A stretch of 64,000 nucleotides of DNA, from positions 245,666-309,665 of the forward strand of contig CAJXQI010000002.1 in assembly GCA_913058395.1 (NCBI GenBank), given 5' to 3'. A program made the position numbers and the translations under genes. A model generated the notes under the pieces. That model was not told the origin of the DNA, did no database searches, and was given only the letters and a program-made list of their open reading frames with translations. The DNA is from an uncultured Colwellia sp. GTDB lineage: Bacteria > Pseudomonadota > Gammaproteobacteria > Enterobacterales > Alteromonadaceae. Position 1 is the first letter of the stretch. Each line of letters starts with the position of its first letter. Of the stretch, positions 36,772-47,051 are shown piece by piece.

Positions 36772-37463
36772 GTTTAGCCAAACTAAAGTCTGATACTTCA
36801 CCAAGCTCTTTACCAGACTTTTTACCAGAAATAGTAATGATAGATAACCTCGACTCGTTCACTTATAACTTAGTTGATGAGTTTCGTTGTTTAGGCTACC
36901 AATTAACCATTTATCGCAACACTTTAAGTGCTGATTTTATTTTTCAGAAGTTAAAGGAAAAGCAAAACGAAAATCCTGCTGGGGTGATTTTAGTGTTATC
37001 ACCAGGGCCTGGCACACCAGCTAATGCAGGATGCTTAATGGCGTTAATCAAACTTGCTGTTGGTCAATTTCCCATGTTAGGTATCTGCCTTGGCCATCAA
37101 GCATTAATTGAGCATTATGGCGGCAATGTTGGCAGAGCACCTGAAATAGTGCACGGTAAAGCTTCAAATATCACCCATACCGAGCGCGACGAATTTAATG
37201 GCATTCAGCAATCGTTGCCCGTTGCGCGTTATCATTCATTAGTCGGCTTAAAAATGCCTGAAGCACTTGAAACTACGGCATATTTAATTACCGATGATGG
37301 TGAAAAATTACCAATGGCTATCGCGCAAAAGCAAGATAATATCATTGCTTTTCAATTTCACCCTGAATCAATTTTAACCACTTTTGGTAGCACATTACTG
37401 GCGCAAAGCCTTGACTGTTTGTGCCAAAATAAAATAGCCCAGCAAGCGCAGAGCAAGGATTAA
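36768..37463 (+). CDS. trpG: Anthranilate synthase component II (glutamine amidotransferase)
   Basis: Supplies ammonia from glutamine to TrpE (family knowledge). It has 231 residues with an extra 20 at the N-terminus before MIDNLDSFTYNLVDEF. The catalytic cysteine lies in LGICLGHQALIEHYGG (about residue 108), and the His/Glu pair in AFQFHPESILTTFG. Unlike E. coli, trpG is separate from trpD. The start overlaps the trpE stop (translational coupling) and the stop is two bases before the trpD ATG. Confidence 0.97.
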   Translation: MSLAKLKSDTSPSSLPDFLPEIVMIDNLDSFTYNLVDEFRCLGYQLTIYRNTLSADFIFQKLKEKQNENPAGVILVLSPGPGTPANAGCLMALIKLAVGQFPMLGICLGHQALIEHYGGNVGRAPEIVHGKASNITHTERDEFNGIQQSLPVARYHSLVGLKMPEALETTAYLITDDGEKLPMAIAQKQDNIIAFQFHPESILTTFGSTLLAQSLDCLCQNKIAQQAQSKD

Positions 37464-37465
37464 TC

Positions 37466-38497
37466 ATGGAAAATATTCTACAACAACTTGTTGATGGTCA
37501 ATCACTGTCACAAGCACAGTCTCATTCATTTTTCAGTGAGGTAATGCAAGGCAATATTGCCCCTGAATTACTCGCTAGCGTACTTACTGCCCTAAAAATT
37601 AAAGGTGAAACACCAGAAGAAATTGCCGGTGCTGCCGTTGCAGTAAGAGAATATGCCACACCGTTTCCGCCACAAGCACATGCGGTTAGTGATTGCGTAG
37701 GCACAGGTGGCGATGGCGCAAATACCATCAACATTTCGACTACCGCGGCTATTTTAGCCTCGGCCTGTGGCCTACCTATGGCAAAGCATGGCAATCGCAG
37801 TGTTTCAAGTATGTCGGGCTCTGCTGATTTATTAGAAGCCTTTGGTGTCAATTTAATGATGTCGCCAGCAACGGCGAGCAAATGTTTACAACAAACAAAC
37901 TTATGCTTTCTTTATGCTCCGGCTTATCATCCGGGCTTTAAACATGCAGGGCCAGTACGTAAAGCCATGGGCATTAGAACCTTGTTTAATATTCTTGGCC
38001 CTTTGGTAAATCCGGCAGCGCCAAAAGTCATGCTATTAGGGGTTTATACGCCAACATTAATTCCTACTATGGCAAAAAGCCTAATGCTAACAGGTGTTGA
38101 ACGTGCTTGGGTTGTGCATGGCAGTGGTTTAGACGAAATAGCCTTACATGGTGAAACACATGTTTGTGAAATTAACCAAGGCAAACTAGAGCATAAAGTA
38201 GTAACACCTGAAGATTTCGGCTTAAGCCGTTATGAGTTAGCTGATATTAAAGGTGGCACGCCACAAGAAAATGCCGACATTATTAAAGCTATTCTATCGG
38301 GTAATGGGCAAAACGCTCATAATAGTGCCGTTATTATTAACTGTGCAGCCCTACTCTACTTACATGGTAAAGCCGACAACTTAAAAGCTGCCGCGACGTT
38401 AGCAAAAGGTGTACTAGCTTCAGGCAAAGCGCTAAAAAGCTTAGAGCAATTAGTTTTATTATCAAACAGCGACAGTAGCGACAAAAACCAAGGGTAG
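37466..38497 (+). CDS. trpD: Anthranilate phosphoribosyltransferase
   Basis: Transfers phosphoribose from PRPP to anthranilate (family knowledge). It has 343 residues. The PRPP-binding DCVGTGGDGANTINISTTAA (about residues 78-97), KHGNRSVSSMSGSADLLEAF and FLYAPAYHPGFKHAGPVRK are conserved. The gene is single-domain, with TrpG encoded separately. It follows trpG by two bases and precedes trpCF by eight, consistent with one operon. Confidence 0.97.
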   Translation: MENILQQLVDGQSLSQAQSHSFFSEVMQGNIAPELLASVLTALKIKGETPEEIAGAAVAVREYATPFPPQAHAVSDCVGTGGDGANTINISTTAAILASACGLPMAKHGNRSVSSMSGSADLLEAFGVNLMMSPATASKCLQQTNLCFLYAPAYHPGFKHAGPVRKAMGIRTLFNILGPLVNPAAPKVMLLGVYTPTLIPTMAKSLMLTGVERAWVVHGSGLDEIALHGETHVCEINQGKLEHKVVTPEDFGLSRYELADIKGGTPQENADIIKAILSGNGQNAHNSAVIINCAALLYLHGKADNLKAAATLAKGVLASGKALKSLEQLVLLSNSDSSDKNQG

Positions 38498-38505
38498 TTT
38501 TAAAA

Positions 38506-39894
38506 ATGAATGTATTAGAAAAAATTGTTGCTGACAAACGCATTGAAGTAGCGCAACGAAAAATCGACTTTCCTTTAGAGCGCTTTAAAAGTTCGTTACA
38601 GCCAAGCGAAAAAGATATGTATGCCGCGCTTGATAGAAAACAAGGCAATGCAAACGCAGGTTTTATTTTAGAGTGTAAAAAAGCTTCACCATCTAAAGGT
38701 TTAATTAGAAGCGATTTTGATGTCGCCAGTATTTGTAAAGTTTACGATAAATACGCTGCGGCTATTTCAGTGCTCACTGATGAAAAGTACTTTCAAGGCA
38801 ACTTTGATTATTTAAAAATTGTTACCGAAACCGTAAAGTGTCCAGTATTAAATAAAGACTTTTTTATTGATACTTACCAAGTCTATTTGGCGCGTTATTA
38901 TGGCGCTGACGCCATTTTATTAATGCTAAGTGTATTAAGTGATGCGGAATATCAAGCATTAGCAGCGGTAGCTAAATCATTAAATTTATCGATTCTTACC
39001 GAAGTATCAAATGACGAAGAGCTAACACGAGCAATAGCACTTAACGCTAAACTTATTGGTATTAATAATCGCAACTTAAGAGATCTATCAACGGATATTT
39101 CACGTACTTTTGATTTTGCGCCGAAAATTCCAGCAGACCGCATTGTGATTTCTGAATCAGGTATTTATACCAACGACCAAGTAAGAGAGCTTGCGCCTGC
39201 CGTTGATGGTTTCCTGGTGGGTAGTTCAGTTATGGCACAAGATGATATTGATTTAGCTTGTCGAACACTTATTTACGGTAACAATAAAGTTTGTGGTTTA
39301 ACCGCCGCAGAGTATGCTAAAAGTGCAGTAGCTACTGGCGCACAATTTGGCGGCTTAATTTTTGCTGAAAAGTCTCCACGCTGCGTTTCGCTTTCACAAG
39401 CCCAAAGTATTGTTAACAGTGTGCCTAGCCTAAATTATGTTGGTGTTTACGTTAATGAAAGCATTAGCAATATAGTTGAACATGCAAAAGCATTAGCGCT
39501 TTTTGCCGTGCAATTACATGGCGAAGAGAATCAAGAGTTTATTAACCAATTAAAAGCGGCATTACCAAGCAACTGCCAAATTTGGAAAGCAGTAAAAGTT
39601 GAAAATGCCATTCCACCACTAACGTTAGCGCATGTTGACCACTGGGTGCTTGATGGCAAAAACCCTGGCAGCGGGGAAGCCTTTGGTTGGCAATCGTTAA
39701 CTGAAAGTGAGCAACTATTGTCTAAGTGTATGCTCGCAGGTGGATTAAGCCAAGACAACATTAATAGCGCATTAGCACTACAAAGCGCTCAAGATTTATT
39801 TGGTTTGGATATCAACTCAGGTGTTGAGGATAGTCCAGGCGTAAAAAGCCGTGAAAAACTTAACTCAGTATTCACGCAAATACGGAATTATTAA
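38506..39894 (+). CDS. trpCF: Bifunctional indole-3-glycerol phosphate synthase / phosphoribosylanthranilate isomerase
   Basis: Fusion of two TIM barrels catalysing consecutive steps (family knowledge), 462 residues (E. coli TrpCF about 452). TrpC, residues 1-255, shows [34 protein letters not shown] and [14 protein letters not shown]. TrpF starts at [14 protein letters not shown] (about 263) and includes [32 protein letters not shown] and LAGGLSQDN. The stop is one base from the trpB ATG. Confidence 0.97.
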   Translation: MNVLEKIVADKRIEVAQRKIDFPLERFKSSLQPSEKDMYAALDRKQGNANAGFILECKKASPSKGLIRSDFDVASICKVYDKYAAAISVLTDEKYFQGNFDYLKIVTETVKCPVLNKDFFIDTYQVYLARYYGADAILLMLSVLSDAEYQALAAVAKSLNLSILTEVSNDEELTRAIALNAKLIGINNRNLRDLSTDISRTFDFAPKIPADRIVISESGIYTNDQVRELAPAVDGFLVGSSVMAQDDIDLACRTLIYGNNKVCGLTAAEYAKSAVATGAQFGGLIFAEKSPRCVSLSQAQSIVNSVPSLNYVGVYVNESISNIVEHAKALALFAVQLHGEENQEFINQLKAALPSNCQIWKAVKVENAIPPLTLAHVDHWVLDGKNPGSGEAFGWQSLTESEQLLSKCMLAGGLSQDNINSALALQSAQDLFGLDINSGVEDSPGVKSREKLNSVFTQIRNY

Positions 39895-39895
39895 G

Positions 39896-41152
39896 ATGAC
39901 TGTGACAAAAAATACAGAAAAGAAAACATTACCCGCTTACTTTGGTGAATTTGGCGGTATGTTCGTTGGCGAACTTTTAGTGCCAGCATTAGAACAATTA
40001 GAGCAAGCCTTTATCGAGTCGCAATCTGATGAAGCTTTTCTAACTGAATTTAACAAACTACTGACTAGCTATGCTGGCCGCCCTACGCCACTGACCTTGT
40101 GTCGTAACATTGTTAAAAATCCATTAGCAAAAATTTACCTTAAACGTGAAGATTTACTACACGGCGGCGCACATAAAACTAACCAAGTATTGGGTCAGGC
40201 TTTACTAGCAAAACGTATGGGTAAAACAGAAATAATTGCTGAAACTGGCGCAGGTCAACATGGTGTTGCTACGGCTATTGCTTGTTCATTATTGGGCTTA
40301 AAATGTAAAGTTTATATGGGCGCAGTTGATTGTCAGCGTCAACAGCCAAATGTTTTTCGCATGAAACTTATGGGCGCAGAAGTTATTCCTGTGACTGCCG
40401 GTAGTGGCACACTAAAAGACGCGGTGAATGAAGCATTACGTGACTGGTCTGCCAATTACGACAACGCACATTACTTGTTAGGTACTGCTGCAGGTCCGCA
40501 CCCGTTCCCAACAATTGTCCGTGAATTTCAAAAAATGATCGGCGAAGAAGCTAAGCAGCAATTGTTAGCGGAAGAAGGTCGTTTACCTGATTATGTTATT
40601 GCTTGTGTTGGCGGCGGTTCAAACGCTATTGGCATGTTCAATGACTTTATTGGTGATGAAGGCGTAAAGTTAATTGGTGTTGAGGCTGGTGGTAAAGGTA
40701 TAAATACCACACACCACGGCGCGACACTCGTTGCAGGTACTAAAGGTATGTTGCACGGCAACTACACCTACATTATGCAAGATGATAATGGTCAAATAGA
40801 AGAGTCTTATTCAGTATCTGCTGGTTTAGACTACCCTGCTGTTGGTCCACAACACGCACAATTAAAAGACTCAGGTCGTGCTCAATATGTACCCATTAAT
40901 GACGATGAAGCGCTTGAAGCATTTCAATTGTTAGCTCGCAATGAAGGTATTATTCCTGCACTTGAGTCTTCACATGCGTTAGCACAAGCATTAAAAATGG
41001 CTGATGAAGTCACCGAAGAAACAGTATTTTTAGTTAACTTGTCAGGACGTGGCGATAAAGATTTAGCCCATGTAAACGCTATTATTTCTCCGGAAACTGC
41101 AGAGCAAAGTACTCTCGATGGCAGTAAAGTAAAACACAGAGGAGAAGCATAA
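39896..41152 (+). CDS. trpB: Tryptophan synthase beta chain
   Basis: PLP enzyme joining indole and serine to tryptophan (family knowledge). The frame is open upstream to 39851, but the family start [20 protein letters not shown] at 39896, one base after the trpCF stop, gives 418 residues. The PLP lysine lies in [20 protein letters not shown], and the phosphate cradle in [28 protein letters not shown] closes over the substrate. The stop overlaps the trpA ATG (TAATG). Confidence 0.97.
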   Translation: MTVTKNTEKKTLPAYFGEFGGMFVGELLVPALEQLEQAFIESQSDEAFLTEFNKLLTSYAGRPTPLTLCRNIVKNPLAKIYLKREDLLHGGAHKTNQVLGQALLAKRMGKTEIIAETGAGQHGVATAIACSLLGLKCKVYMGAVDCQRQQPNVFRMKLMGAEVIPVTAGSGTLKDAVNEALRDWSANYDNAHYLLGTAAGPHPFPTIVREFQKMIGEEAKQQLLAEEGRLPDYVIACVGGGSNAIGMFNDFIGDEGVKLIGVEAGGKGINTTHHGATLVAGTKGMLHGNYTYIMQDDNGQIEESYSVSAGLDYPAVGPQHAQLKDSGRAQYVPINDDEALEAFQLLARNEGIIPALESSHALAQALKMADEVTEETVFLVNLSGRGDKDLAHVNAIISPETAEQSTLDGSKVKHRGEA

Positions 41153-41979
41153 TGAGCCAAGCTAACCAAATAAGTACACGCTACGATGTTGCTTTTAAAA
41201 ACTTAGCAGAGAAAAACCAAGGCGCTTTTATTCCTTTCGTGACCATTGGCGATCCAAATGCCGAGCAATCATTTGAAATTATTAAAACACTAATAGATGC
41301 AGGCGCAGATGCGCTTGAATTAGGTATTCCATTTTCAGACCCTAGTGCCGACGGTATGACTATTCAAATGGCGGCGCTTAGAGCCTTAAACGCCAATATC
41401 AATACTGATATTTGTTTAGACATTTTGGCGCGTGTTCGTGCTTACGCACCTGATATGCCGATTGGTTTATTACTCTACGGTAACTTAGTGTTTGCCCGTG
41501 GTATTGATAATTTCTACCGTGATGTTGCCGCAGCAGGTGTTGATTCAGTACTTATTGCTGATTTGCCTATTCGTGAAAGTAAACCTTTCAGAGAAGCAGC
41601 TATTAAAAATGGTGTAGCACCAATTTTTATCGCCCCGCCTAATGCCAGTGCAGCAACGTTAGAAAAAGTGGCGCAATTGGGTGCAGGTTATACTTACGTA
41701 CTTAGCCGAGTTGGTGTCACAGGCACAGAAACGGAAGCCGAAATGACCGGCCATAAACTGATCAGCGCCTTGGATAACTTTCAAGCAGCACCATCAGTAA
41801 TTGGTTTTGGCATATCTAAACCAGCACAAGTAACCGAGGCATTAGCAACCGGTGCCAAAGGCGCGATTAGTGGCTCTGCCGTGGTTAAAATCATTGAAAA
41901 TAATCTTGATGATAATGACGCTATGCTAACAGCATTAGCTGAATTTGTTACTGCCATGAAGGCAGCGACTAAGCTTTAG
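41152..41979 (+). CDS. trpA: Tryptophan synthase alpha chain
   Basis: Splits indole-3-glycerol phosphate to indole, which is channelled to TrpB (family knowledge). It has 275 residues (E. coli 268). The catalytic glutamate lies in [21 protein letters not shown] and the catalytic aspartate in [12 protein letters not shown]. Most family members have FSDPLADGPTIQ there, so two loop residues (L to S, P to M) differ. [14 protein letters not shown] [25 protein letters not shown] and [11 protein letters not shown] are conserved. Last gene of the operon, before a strong terminator. Confidence 0.96.
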   Translation: MSQANQISTRYDVAFKNLAEKNQGAFIPFVTIGDPNAEQSFEIIKTLIDAGADALELGIPFSDPSADGMTIQMAALRALNANINTDICLDILARVRAYAPDMPIGLLLYGNLVFARGIDNFYRDVAAAGVDSVLIADLPIRESKPFREAAIKNGVAPIFIAPPNASAATLEKVAQLGAGYTYVLSRVGVTGTETEAEMTGHKLISALDNFQAAPSVIGFGISKPAQVTEALATGAKGAISGSAVVKIIENNLDDNDAMLTALAEFVTAMKAATKL

Positions 41980-41994
41980 TTGTTTCGAAATGAG

Positions 41995-42029
41995 ATAGCC
42001 TAATCAAGCAACTTGATTAGGCTATTTTT
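41995..42029 (+). terminator. Terminator of the trp operon
   Basis: ATAGCCTAATCAAG pairs perfectly with CTTGATTAGGCTAT around CAA, followed by TTTT. It begins 16 bases after the trpA stop. Confidence 0.93.
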
Positions 42030-42089
42030 CAGTTTAATGACGATTGAGCAAAACAATATTCTTATCCCTCTTAACAGCTTGCTAGGTGA

Positions 42090-42746
42090 TTATTCTTCAG
42101 CTACCCATTTTCCAACCTGCTCTTTAATTTTAAGAATATTTACACAGGAACGTCCATGCTGTTTGATATAACTATTCACATCATTAATGCTCGTATTCTT
42201 AAATTTACAACGATTAAAGTAGGCTAGTAATTTTTGTTGATGTTTTTTAATTGGGCGCTGATTAGACGCGATTACCCAATATAATATATTAAAAAAAGCA
42301 TCTTGATGTTTACCTTCTAAACGTAAAATATTTGCCAAGCTCTCATGCACATTGGAATCTAATGAAAGAGCTTGCTGTGCACTAAACTGATTTTTTTTCG
42401 CATGCTCCATATAATGCTGTTTTTGTTCATGAAGTAACTTCCAAGCTATATCAAATTTTTTGTCTTTTATAGCCTGTTTTGCTTTATTTCCAGCTTCAGC
42501 AGCTTTTCCAAGACAGTCATTTTCAGAAAAGTCAGAAATAATTTCATCTAAATAATTTCCTTCCCCATGTTCATTAATATCATGGCGTGGGGAGGTGAAC
42601 GTATTTCCAGAGTATTTCGCATTTTTCATACCGCTACGTGAAACAAATTTATGTGTTGTTATTTTTGGTTGGCGATTTGCTTTATTAGACCTCACTATAG
42701 CTATAATCACAAAAGCAATTATTAATAAAATTAGAGGTATCATCAT
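42090..42746 (-). CDS. Hypothetical protein with N-terminal membrane anchor
   Basis: A 218-residue protein with one N-terminal hydrophobic segment (residues 2-18, MIPLILLIIAFVIIAIV) and a basic stretch following it, so the rest should be cytoplasmic. The body is helical and lysine-rich (EAGNKAKQAIKDKKFDIAWK, LHEQKQHYMEHAKKNQFSAQ), reminiscent of helical-repeat proteins, with four cysteines. No family recognised. It is a lone gene between the trp terminator and the duplicated glnS end. Confidence 0.65.
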   Translation of the reverse strand: MMIPLILLIIAFVIIAIVRSNKANRQPKITTHKFVSRSGMKNAKYSGNTFTSPRHDINEHGEGNYLDEIISDFSENDCLGKAAEAGNKAKQAIKDKKFDIAWKLLHEQKQHYMEHAKKNQFSAQQALSLDSNVHESLANILRLEGKHQDAFFNILYWVIASNQRPIKKHQQKLLAYFNRCKFKNTSINDVNSYIKQHGRSCVNILKIKEQVGKWVAEE

Positions 42747-43013
42747 ATAGTTTTATTCACTTCTTTTTCCATTCGATTATTTAAAATACATAAACTTAAT
42801 ACTCTGGCTGGGGAATTAATATTCGCCTACAGCTTTTACGTAAATATATCAGTAATCACACTTATAATAGTCTGAATTAAAGTAACTCAACATCCCTTAT
42901 TATTAAAAGTTTACTCTGTTATTTTTTGTTTTGATTATAGGTACTTATGTATGTTTATAGCAAGTATAAAACTCTCAGTGTGTACATGACTAACGCAGCA
43001 TGAGAAAGGCTTG

Positions 43014-43067
43014 AACATCGTCACTCTTTCGCATCCATGCGATCATGACATACGGCTCTTCCTGAGC
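43014..43067. repeat. Array C of mini-hairpins
   Basis: CGCAT-CC-ATGCG (43030-43041) and GCTC-TTCCT-GAGC (43055-43067) share the CC/TCC loop type of arrays A and B. The surrounding text from GAACATCG (43014) to the hairpins is about 75% like the longer array D at 44781-44970. The rest of 42747-43013 is AT-rich with nothing recognised. Confidence 0.55.
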
Positions 43068-43070
43068 GCA

Positions 43071-43104
43071 AAAAAGCTCATAAGCGTTAACTTATGAGCT
43101 TTTT
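43071..43104. terminator. Terminator, second copy of the glnS terminator
   Basis: AAAAAGCTCATAAG pairs with CTTATGAGCTTTTT around CGTTAA. The same 34 bases occur at 44986-45019 after glnS. Here they follow the glnS remnant and can end the helicase transcript. Confidence 0.92.
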
Positions 43105-43135
43105 AAATATTAACAGGATTTTCGTTTGATATTGA

Positions 43136-43268
43136 TTAACCTGAGATTTTCGCCCAAGTATCACGTAAACCAACCGTGCGGTTAAACACTAATTTACCAG
43201 CGGCTTTATCTTCTGCTGAAGTTTTATTATCAAGACAGAAGTAACCTTAGCGTTAAAATTGATAAGAT
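43136..43268 (-). pseudogene. Remnant of the glnS 3' end
   Basis: The last 44 codons of a glnS-like gene are present without the rest. Read on the minus strand it gives [20 protein letters not shown] followed by [16 protein letters not shown] and the stop. The intact glnS at 45049 ends [20 protein letters not shown], then the identical tail. Upstream the remnant has two stop codons (F-stop-R-stop where glnS has FERQ). The two copies differ at many silent and some coding sites, so the duplication is old or the copy came from another strain. Similarity ends near 43268, just before the helicase gene. Confidence 0.88.
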
Positions 43269-43323
43269 TTATCCCCCCCACGATAACTATAAAAAATAAT
43301 CATAGGCTATTTGATGCCTGCCC

Positions 43324-44538
43324 TTATTTTCTCTTTTTTCTGGATCTATTTGTTTTTTTAACCGATTTCTTTTTCTTGGTTTGTATAGGCGCTTTAGAAA
43401 ACTCTTTATGGAAAGGCTGTTCTGTAACAACCGGAATGGCTTGTCCTATGCTATTTTCAATATTAGTTAATTGCCTGACATCATTTTCTACAGCAAATGA
43501 TATAGCCATACCACTTTTCCCAGCACGAGCAGTTCGTCCTATACGGTGTATGTAATTCCTTGGATCTTCAGGAAGGTTATAGTTAATGACTAAGGTGATA
43601 TTATCAACATCAATTCCACGTGCAGCAACATCGGTTGCAACTAGTACTCTTAAAGTTGACTCTTTAAAGTTTTGTAACGCTTCTTCTCTAACCGCTTGTG
43701 TTTTACCGCTATGAAGACTGGCGGCAGTTATTGATGCATTTTCGAGTGCTTTAACAATGATATCAGCGCCATACTTTGTTTTACAAAAGATGAGTACTTT
43801 TTCATAGTCAGCATTTTCTAGAATATTAAATAACAAAGGGACTTTATTCGATTTTTCAAGGTGGTATACACTTTGGTTAACTAAATCGATAGTAACTGTT
43901 TCGGCAGTAATTTGAACTTTTGTTGGGCTCTTTAATATCGCTTCTGCAAGTATTTCTATTTCAGCAGGCATAGTCGCTGAAAATAATAATGTTTGTCGCT
44001 TCTTCGGCAATGAAGATATGATGCTTTGCACATCGTTAAAGAACCCCATATCAAGCATTGTATCTGCTTCGTCTAATACAAATACTTCTAGCGCCTCAAA
44101 ATTTATATCACCCGTTGCAATTAAATCTAATAACCTGCCAGGAGTTGCGACTAAAATATCAAGTCCAAGTGCGATAGCATCAACTTGAACTTGTCTTCCT
44201 ACACCACCATAAACAACCTTAGTTTTAAGCCCTAAGCCATCAGAATAGTCATCAATATTTTGCATAATTTGCGAGGCGAGCTCACGTGTGGGCGTTAGTA
44301 TGAGTGAACGTGTACTCTTGGCTTTGATATCAATTTTATTTCGCCCAAAATTATTGATAATAGGTAATGAAAAGGCTGCAGTTTTTCCTGTGCCCGTTTG
44401 CGCGATGCCAAGCAGGTCATTGCCATTCATAAGTACTGGGATACATTCTTTTTGGATCGGTGTCGGCTGCGTATAACCTTTCAGGCCAACACGGTCAATA
44501 ATTGACTCTAAAAGTGAAAATGCTTTAAATTCTGACAT
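43324..44538 (-). CDS. DEAD-box RNA helicase, RhlE type
   Basis: ATP-dependent RNA helicase (family knowledge). The ATG at 44538 (MSEFKAFSLLESIIDRVGLK) gives 404 residues; a TTG eight codons upstream is less likely. All core motifs are present: Q motif GYTQPTPIQ, AQTGTGKT, PTRELASQ, GG, TPGRLLDL, DEAD, SAT, FCKTKYGAD, ATDVAARGID and HRIGRTARAG. The short basic C-terminus (TKKKKSVKKTNRSRKKRK) fits RhlE-like proteins. It lies between two copies of the glnS 3' end, pointing the same way, so it may have arrived as an inserted segment. Confidence 0.93.
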   Translation of the reverse strand: MSEFKAFSLLESIIDRVGLKGYTQPTPIQKECIPVLMNGNDLLGIAQTGTGKTAAFSLPIINNFGRNKIDIKAKSTRSLILTPTRELASQIMQNIDDYSDGLGLKTKVVYGGVGRQVQVDAIALGLDILVATPGRLLDLIATGDINFEALEVFVLDEADTMLDMGFFNDVQSIISSLPKKRQTLLFSATMPAEIEILAEAILKSPTKVQITAETVTIDLVNQSVYHLEKSNKVPLLFNILENADYEKVLIFCKTKYGADIIVKALENASITAASLHSGKTQAVREEALQNFKESTLRVLVATDVAARGIDVDNITLVINYNLPEDPRNYIHRIGRTARAGKSGMAISFAVENDVRQLTNIENSIGQAIPVVTEQPFHKEFSKAPIQTKKKKSVKKTNRSRKKRK

Positions 44539-44756
44539 GCTGTCTCGGTATTCTTTAATCAATAGGCCGCTATTCTAACAGAGTGGTTTAACATGTTTAA
44601 AGTGAATTCAAGATTGCTGTTTATGGCGACCCCTTACAAAGCACCTTATAAAGAAATAGTTCAGTATTTATCAGGCCAACCATACTAACTTTTCTTAATT
44701 TTTATCGAGCAGAAACTGACTAATCTTCGACAAGCATGGATACACTAATCCCTAAA

Positions 44757-44983
44757 ATACGGGATGTATGAGAGAGGCCTGAACATCGCCATTCCTTCAC
44801 ATCGACATACAGGACGTATTAATGTCGTGGAGCTACGGATAGCTAGGAACGACCATGTGATCATGACATTGCCTACATGGATGTAGGTACTTAGTTTTTG
44901 TCTGGAACAAAAACTGACCGTACATCGTGTACATCGCCATTCCTTCACATCCATGTGATCATGGCATACCGTACATCGTGTAC
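44757..44983. repeat. Array D of mini-hairpins and short tandem modules
   Basis: On the minus strand: ATAC-ATCCC-GTAT (44757), ATACG-TCC-TGTAT (44807), AGCTA-TCCG-TAGCT (44831), CCTACAT-CC-ATGTAGG (44872) and GTTTTTGT-TCCAG-ACAAAAAC (44894). On the plus strand: CACAT-CC-ATGTG (44946) and two copies of GTACA-TCG-TGTAC (44920, 44971). A module ACATCGCCATTCCTTCACAT occurs at 44783 and 44931, and CATGTGATCATG at 44854 and 44952. No coding frame is credible. Confidence 0.65.
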
Positions 44984-44985
44984 AT

Positions 44986-45019
44986 AAAAAGCTCATAAGC
45001 GTTAACTTATGAGCTTTTT
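44986..45019 (-). terminator. Terminator of glnS
   Basis: AAAAAGCTCATAAG pairs with CTTATGAGCTTTTT around six bases, 30 bases past the glnS stop. It is identical in stem and loop to the copy at 43071-43104. Confidence 0.93.
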
Positions 45020-45048
45020 ATATATTAACCTTTTGTGTTCTACATTGA

Positions 45049-46731
45049 TTAACCTGAGATTTTCGCCCAAGTATCACGTAAACCAACCGTGCGGTTAAAC
45101 ACTAACTTTCCTTCAGCGCGATCTTGCGCTGAAATTTGGTTATCAAGACAGAAGTAACCTTGGCGTTCAAATTGAAAAGCTTTTTCAGGCTCGGCTGTTG
45201 CTAAATGTGGTTCAACTTTGGCATTAGGAATAGTCACTAATGATTCCGGATTCATCACCGTATGAAAGTCTTCTTCTGCACCTGGATTTGGCACTGTGAA
45301 TAAACGGTCATATAAACGAATTTCAGCATCAAGACTTTGCTCAGCAGCAACCCAGTGAATAACACCTTTTGGCTTAGTACCATCTGTTGGATTTTTACCT
45401 AAAGTTTCAGCGTCGTATTTACAGTAAACGGTTGTAATATTTCCGGCTTCGTCTTTATCGCAACCTGTTGCTGTTACTACGTAAGCACCACGTAAACGCA
45501 CAGCTTTATCAAGCACTAGGCGTTTGTACTTTTTATTAGCTTCTTCTCTAAAATCTTCCGCTTCAATGTAAAGCTCTTTAGCGAATGGCACGACACGTGT
45601 GCCTTGGCTTTCATCACTTGGATGATTTTTCACATCAAGATTTTCAACGGTATCTTCTGGGTAGTTCTCAATTACCAATTTAATTGGGTCAAGTACTGCC
45701 ATAGCGCGTGGCGCATTGTCATTAAGGTCTTCGCGGATACAAGCGTCTAAAACACTCATTTCTACGGTATTATCCATTTTTGTTACACCAATGCGCTTGG
45801 CGAATTCACGCATTGAACCTGGCGTAAAACCACGTCGACGAAAAGCTGCAATAGTTGGCATACGTGGGTCGTCCCAACCGCTAACTAAGTTTTCTTCAAC
45901 TAAATTGTTGAGTTTACGCTTACTCATCACCGTGTATTCAAGGTTTAAGCGTGAAAATTCATATTGACGTGGCGTAGTTTCAATTGAGATGTTGTCAATT
46001 ACCCAGTCGTACAGACGACGGTTATCTTGAAACTCTAAGGTACAAATTGAATGTGTAACACCTTCAATGGCATCAGAAATACAATGAGTGAAATCATACA
46101 TTGGGTAAATGCACCATTTATCACCTGTTTGGTGATGATGAGCAAATTTAACACGATAAATAATTGGATCACGCATACACATGAAACTTGATGCCATGTC
46201 TATTTTCGCACGTAATGCACATTCACCTTCTTTGAAGCCACCGTCTTTCATTTTTTCAAATAACGCTAGGTTTTCTTCAACTGAAGTATCACGGTATGGG
46301 CTATTTTTACCTGGTTGCTTTAACGTGCCACGGTATTCACGGGTTTCTTCAGCATTTAAAAAACAAACGTAAGCTAAGCCTTTTTCGATAAGCTCAACAG
46401 CATAACCATATAAGCGGTCAAAGTAGCCTGAAGAATAATGAATTTCGCCAGCCCATTCAAAACCTAACCATTTAACGTCAGCTTGAATAGAGTTTACATA
46501 ATCAATGTCTTCTTTTTCTGGGTTGGTGTCATCAAAACGTAAATTACACAAGCCGTTGTAATCTTGAGCAATACCAAAATTCAAACAAATAGACTTCGCA
46601 TGACCAATATGCAGGTAGCCATTCGGCTCCGGCGGAAAACGTGTCTGCACACTGTTGTGCTTACCACTAGCAAGATCGGCATCAATAATTTGACGAATAA
46701 AATTGGTTGGACGGTTTTCAACTTCCGACAT
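45049..46731 (-). CDS. glnS: Glutamine--tRNA ligase
   Basis: Class I aminoacyl-tRNA synthetase charging tRNA-Gln (family knowledge). The ATG at 46731 ([20 protein letters not shown]) has AGGGG about 8-12 bases upstream and gives 560 residues (E. coli 554); the frame is open to 46773 but the extension is not part of the family. [15 protein letters not shown] holds the HIGH motif, and VMSKRKL is the KMSKS equivalent. [13 protein letters not shown] and the C-terminal anticodon-binding barrels follow. Its 3' end exists a second time at 43136. Confidence 0.97.
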   Translation of the reverse strand: MSEVENRPTNFIRQIIDADLASGKHNSVQTRFPPEPNGYLHIGHAKSICLNFGIAQDYNGLCNLRFDDTNPEKEDIDYVNSIQADVKWLGFEWAGEIHYSSGYFDRLYGYAVELIEKGLAYVCFLNAEETREYRGTLKQPGKNSPYRDTSVEENLALFEKMKDGGFKEGECALRAKIDMASSFMCMRDPIIYRVKFAHHHQTGDKWCIYPMYDFTHCISDAIEGVTHSICTLEFQDNRRLYDWVIDNISIETTPRQYEFSRLNLEYTVMSKRKLNNLVEENLVSGWDDPRMPTIAAFRRRGFTPGSMREFAKRIGVTKMDNTVEMSVLDACIREDLNDNAPRAMAVLDPIKLVIENYPEDTVENLDVKNHPSDESQGTRVVPFAKELYIEAEDFREEANKKYKRLVLDKAVRLRGAYVVTATGCDKDEAGNITTVYCKYDAETLGKNPTDGTKPKGVIHWVAAEQSLDAEIRLYDRLFTVPNPGAEEDFHTVMNPESLVTIPNAKVEPHLATAEPEKAFQFERQGYFCLDNQISAQDRAEGKLVFNRTVGLRDTWAKISG

Positions 46732-47051
46732 CCACAGAACCCCTAAAAATAATTTTGATATAATTGACCGCATTATATCAACAAAAAATTCTGTTATAAG
46801 TCTTTTTTACTAAATAATTAGCAACAAATAACTATTTACAATTGGGCATGCTAACAACGGTTCATTTAGGTCAGCCAAAGTAGGTATTTTTATATGGATA
46901 AATCTATAAAAATCTTATTAAAAATAAGTGATTCAACACGATTTTCGGTCAAGAATTACAGTGTCCAAAGTAATAGCCATTAAATTACTTCCATAAACAT
47001 TTCCTCCCTCGTTTCTTAACAAGAAAAAAGATAGAACTATCACTTACACTC

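Noticed and set aside
44745..44996. 83-codon minus-strand frame in array D with CTRCTVCHDH and CTRCTVSFCS
   Set aside because: The apparent Cys-rich repeats are translations of the tandem hairpin modules, not a zinc-binding protein.
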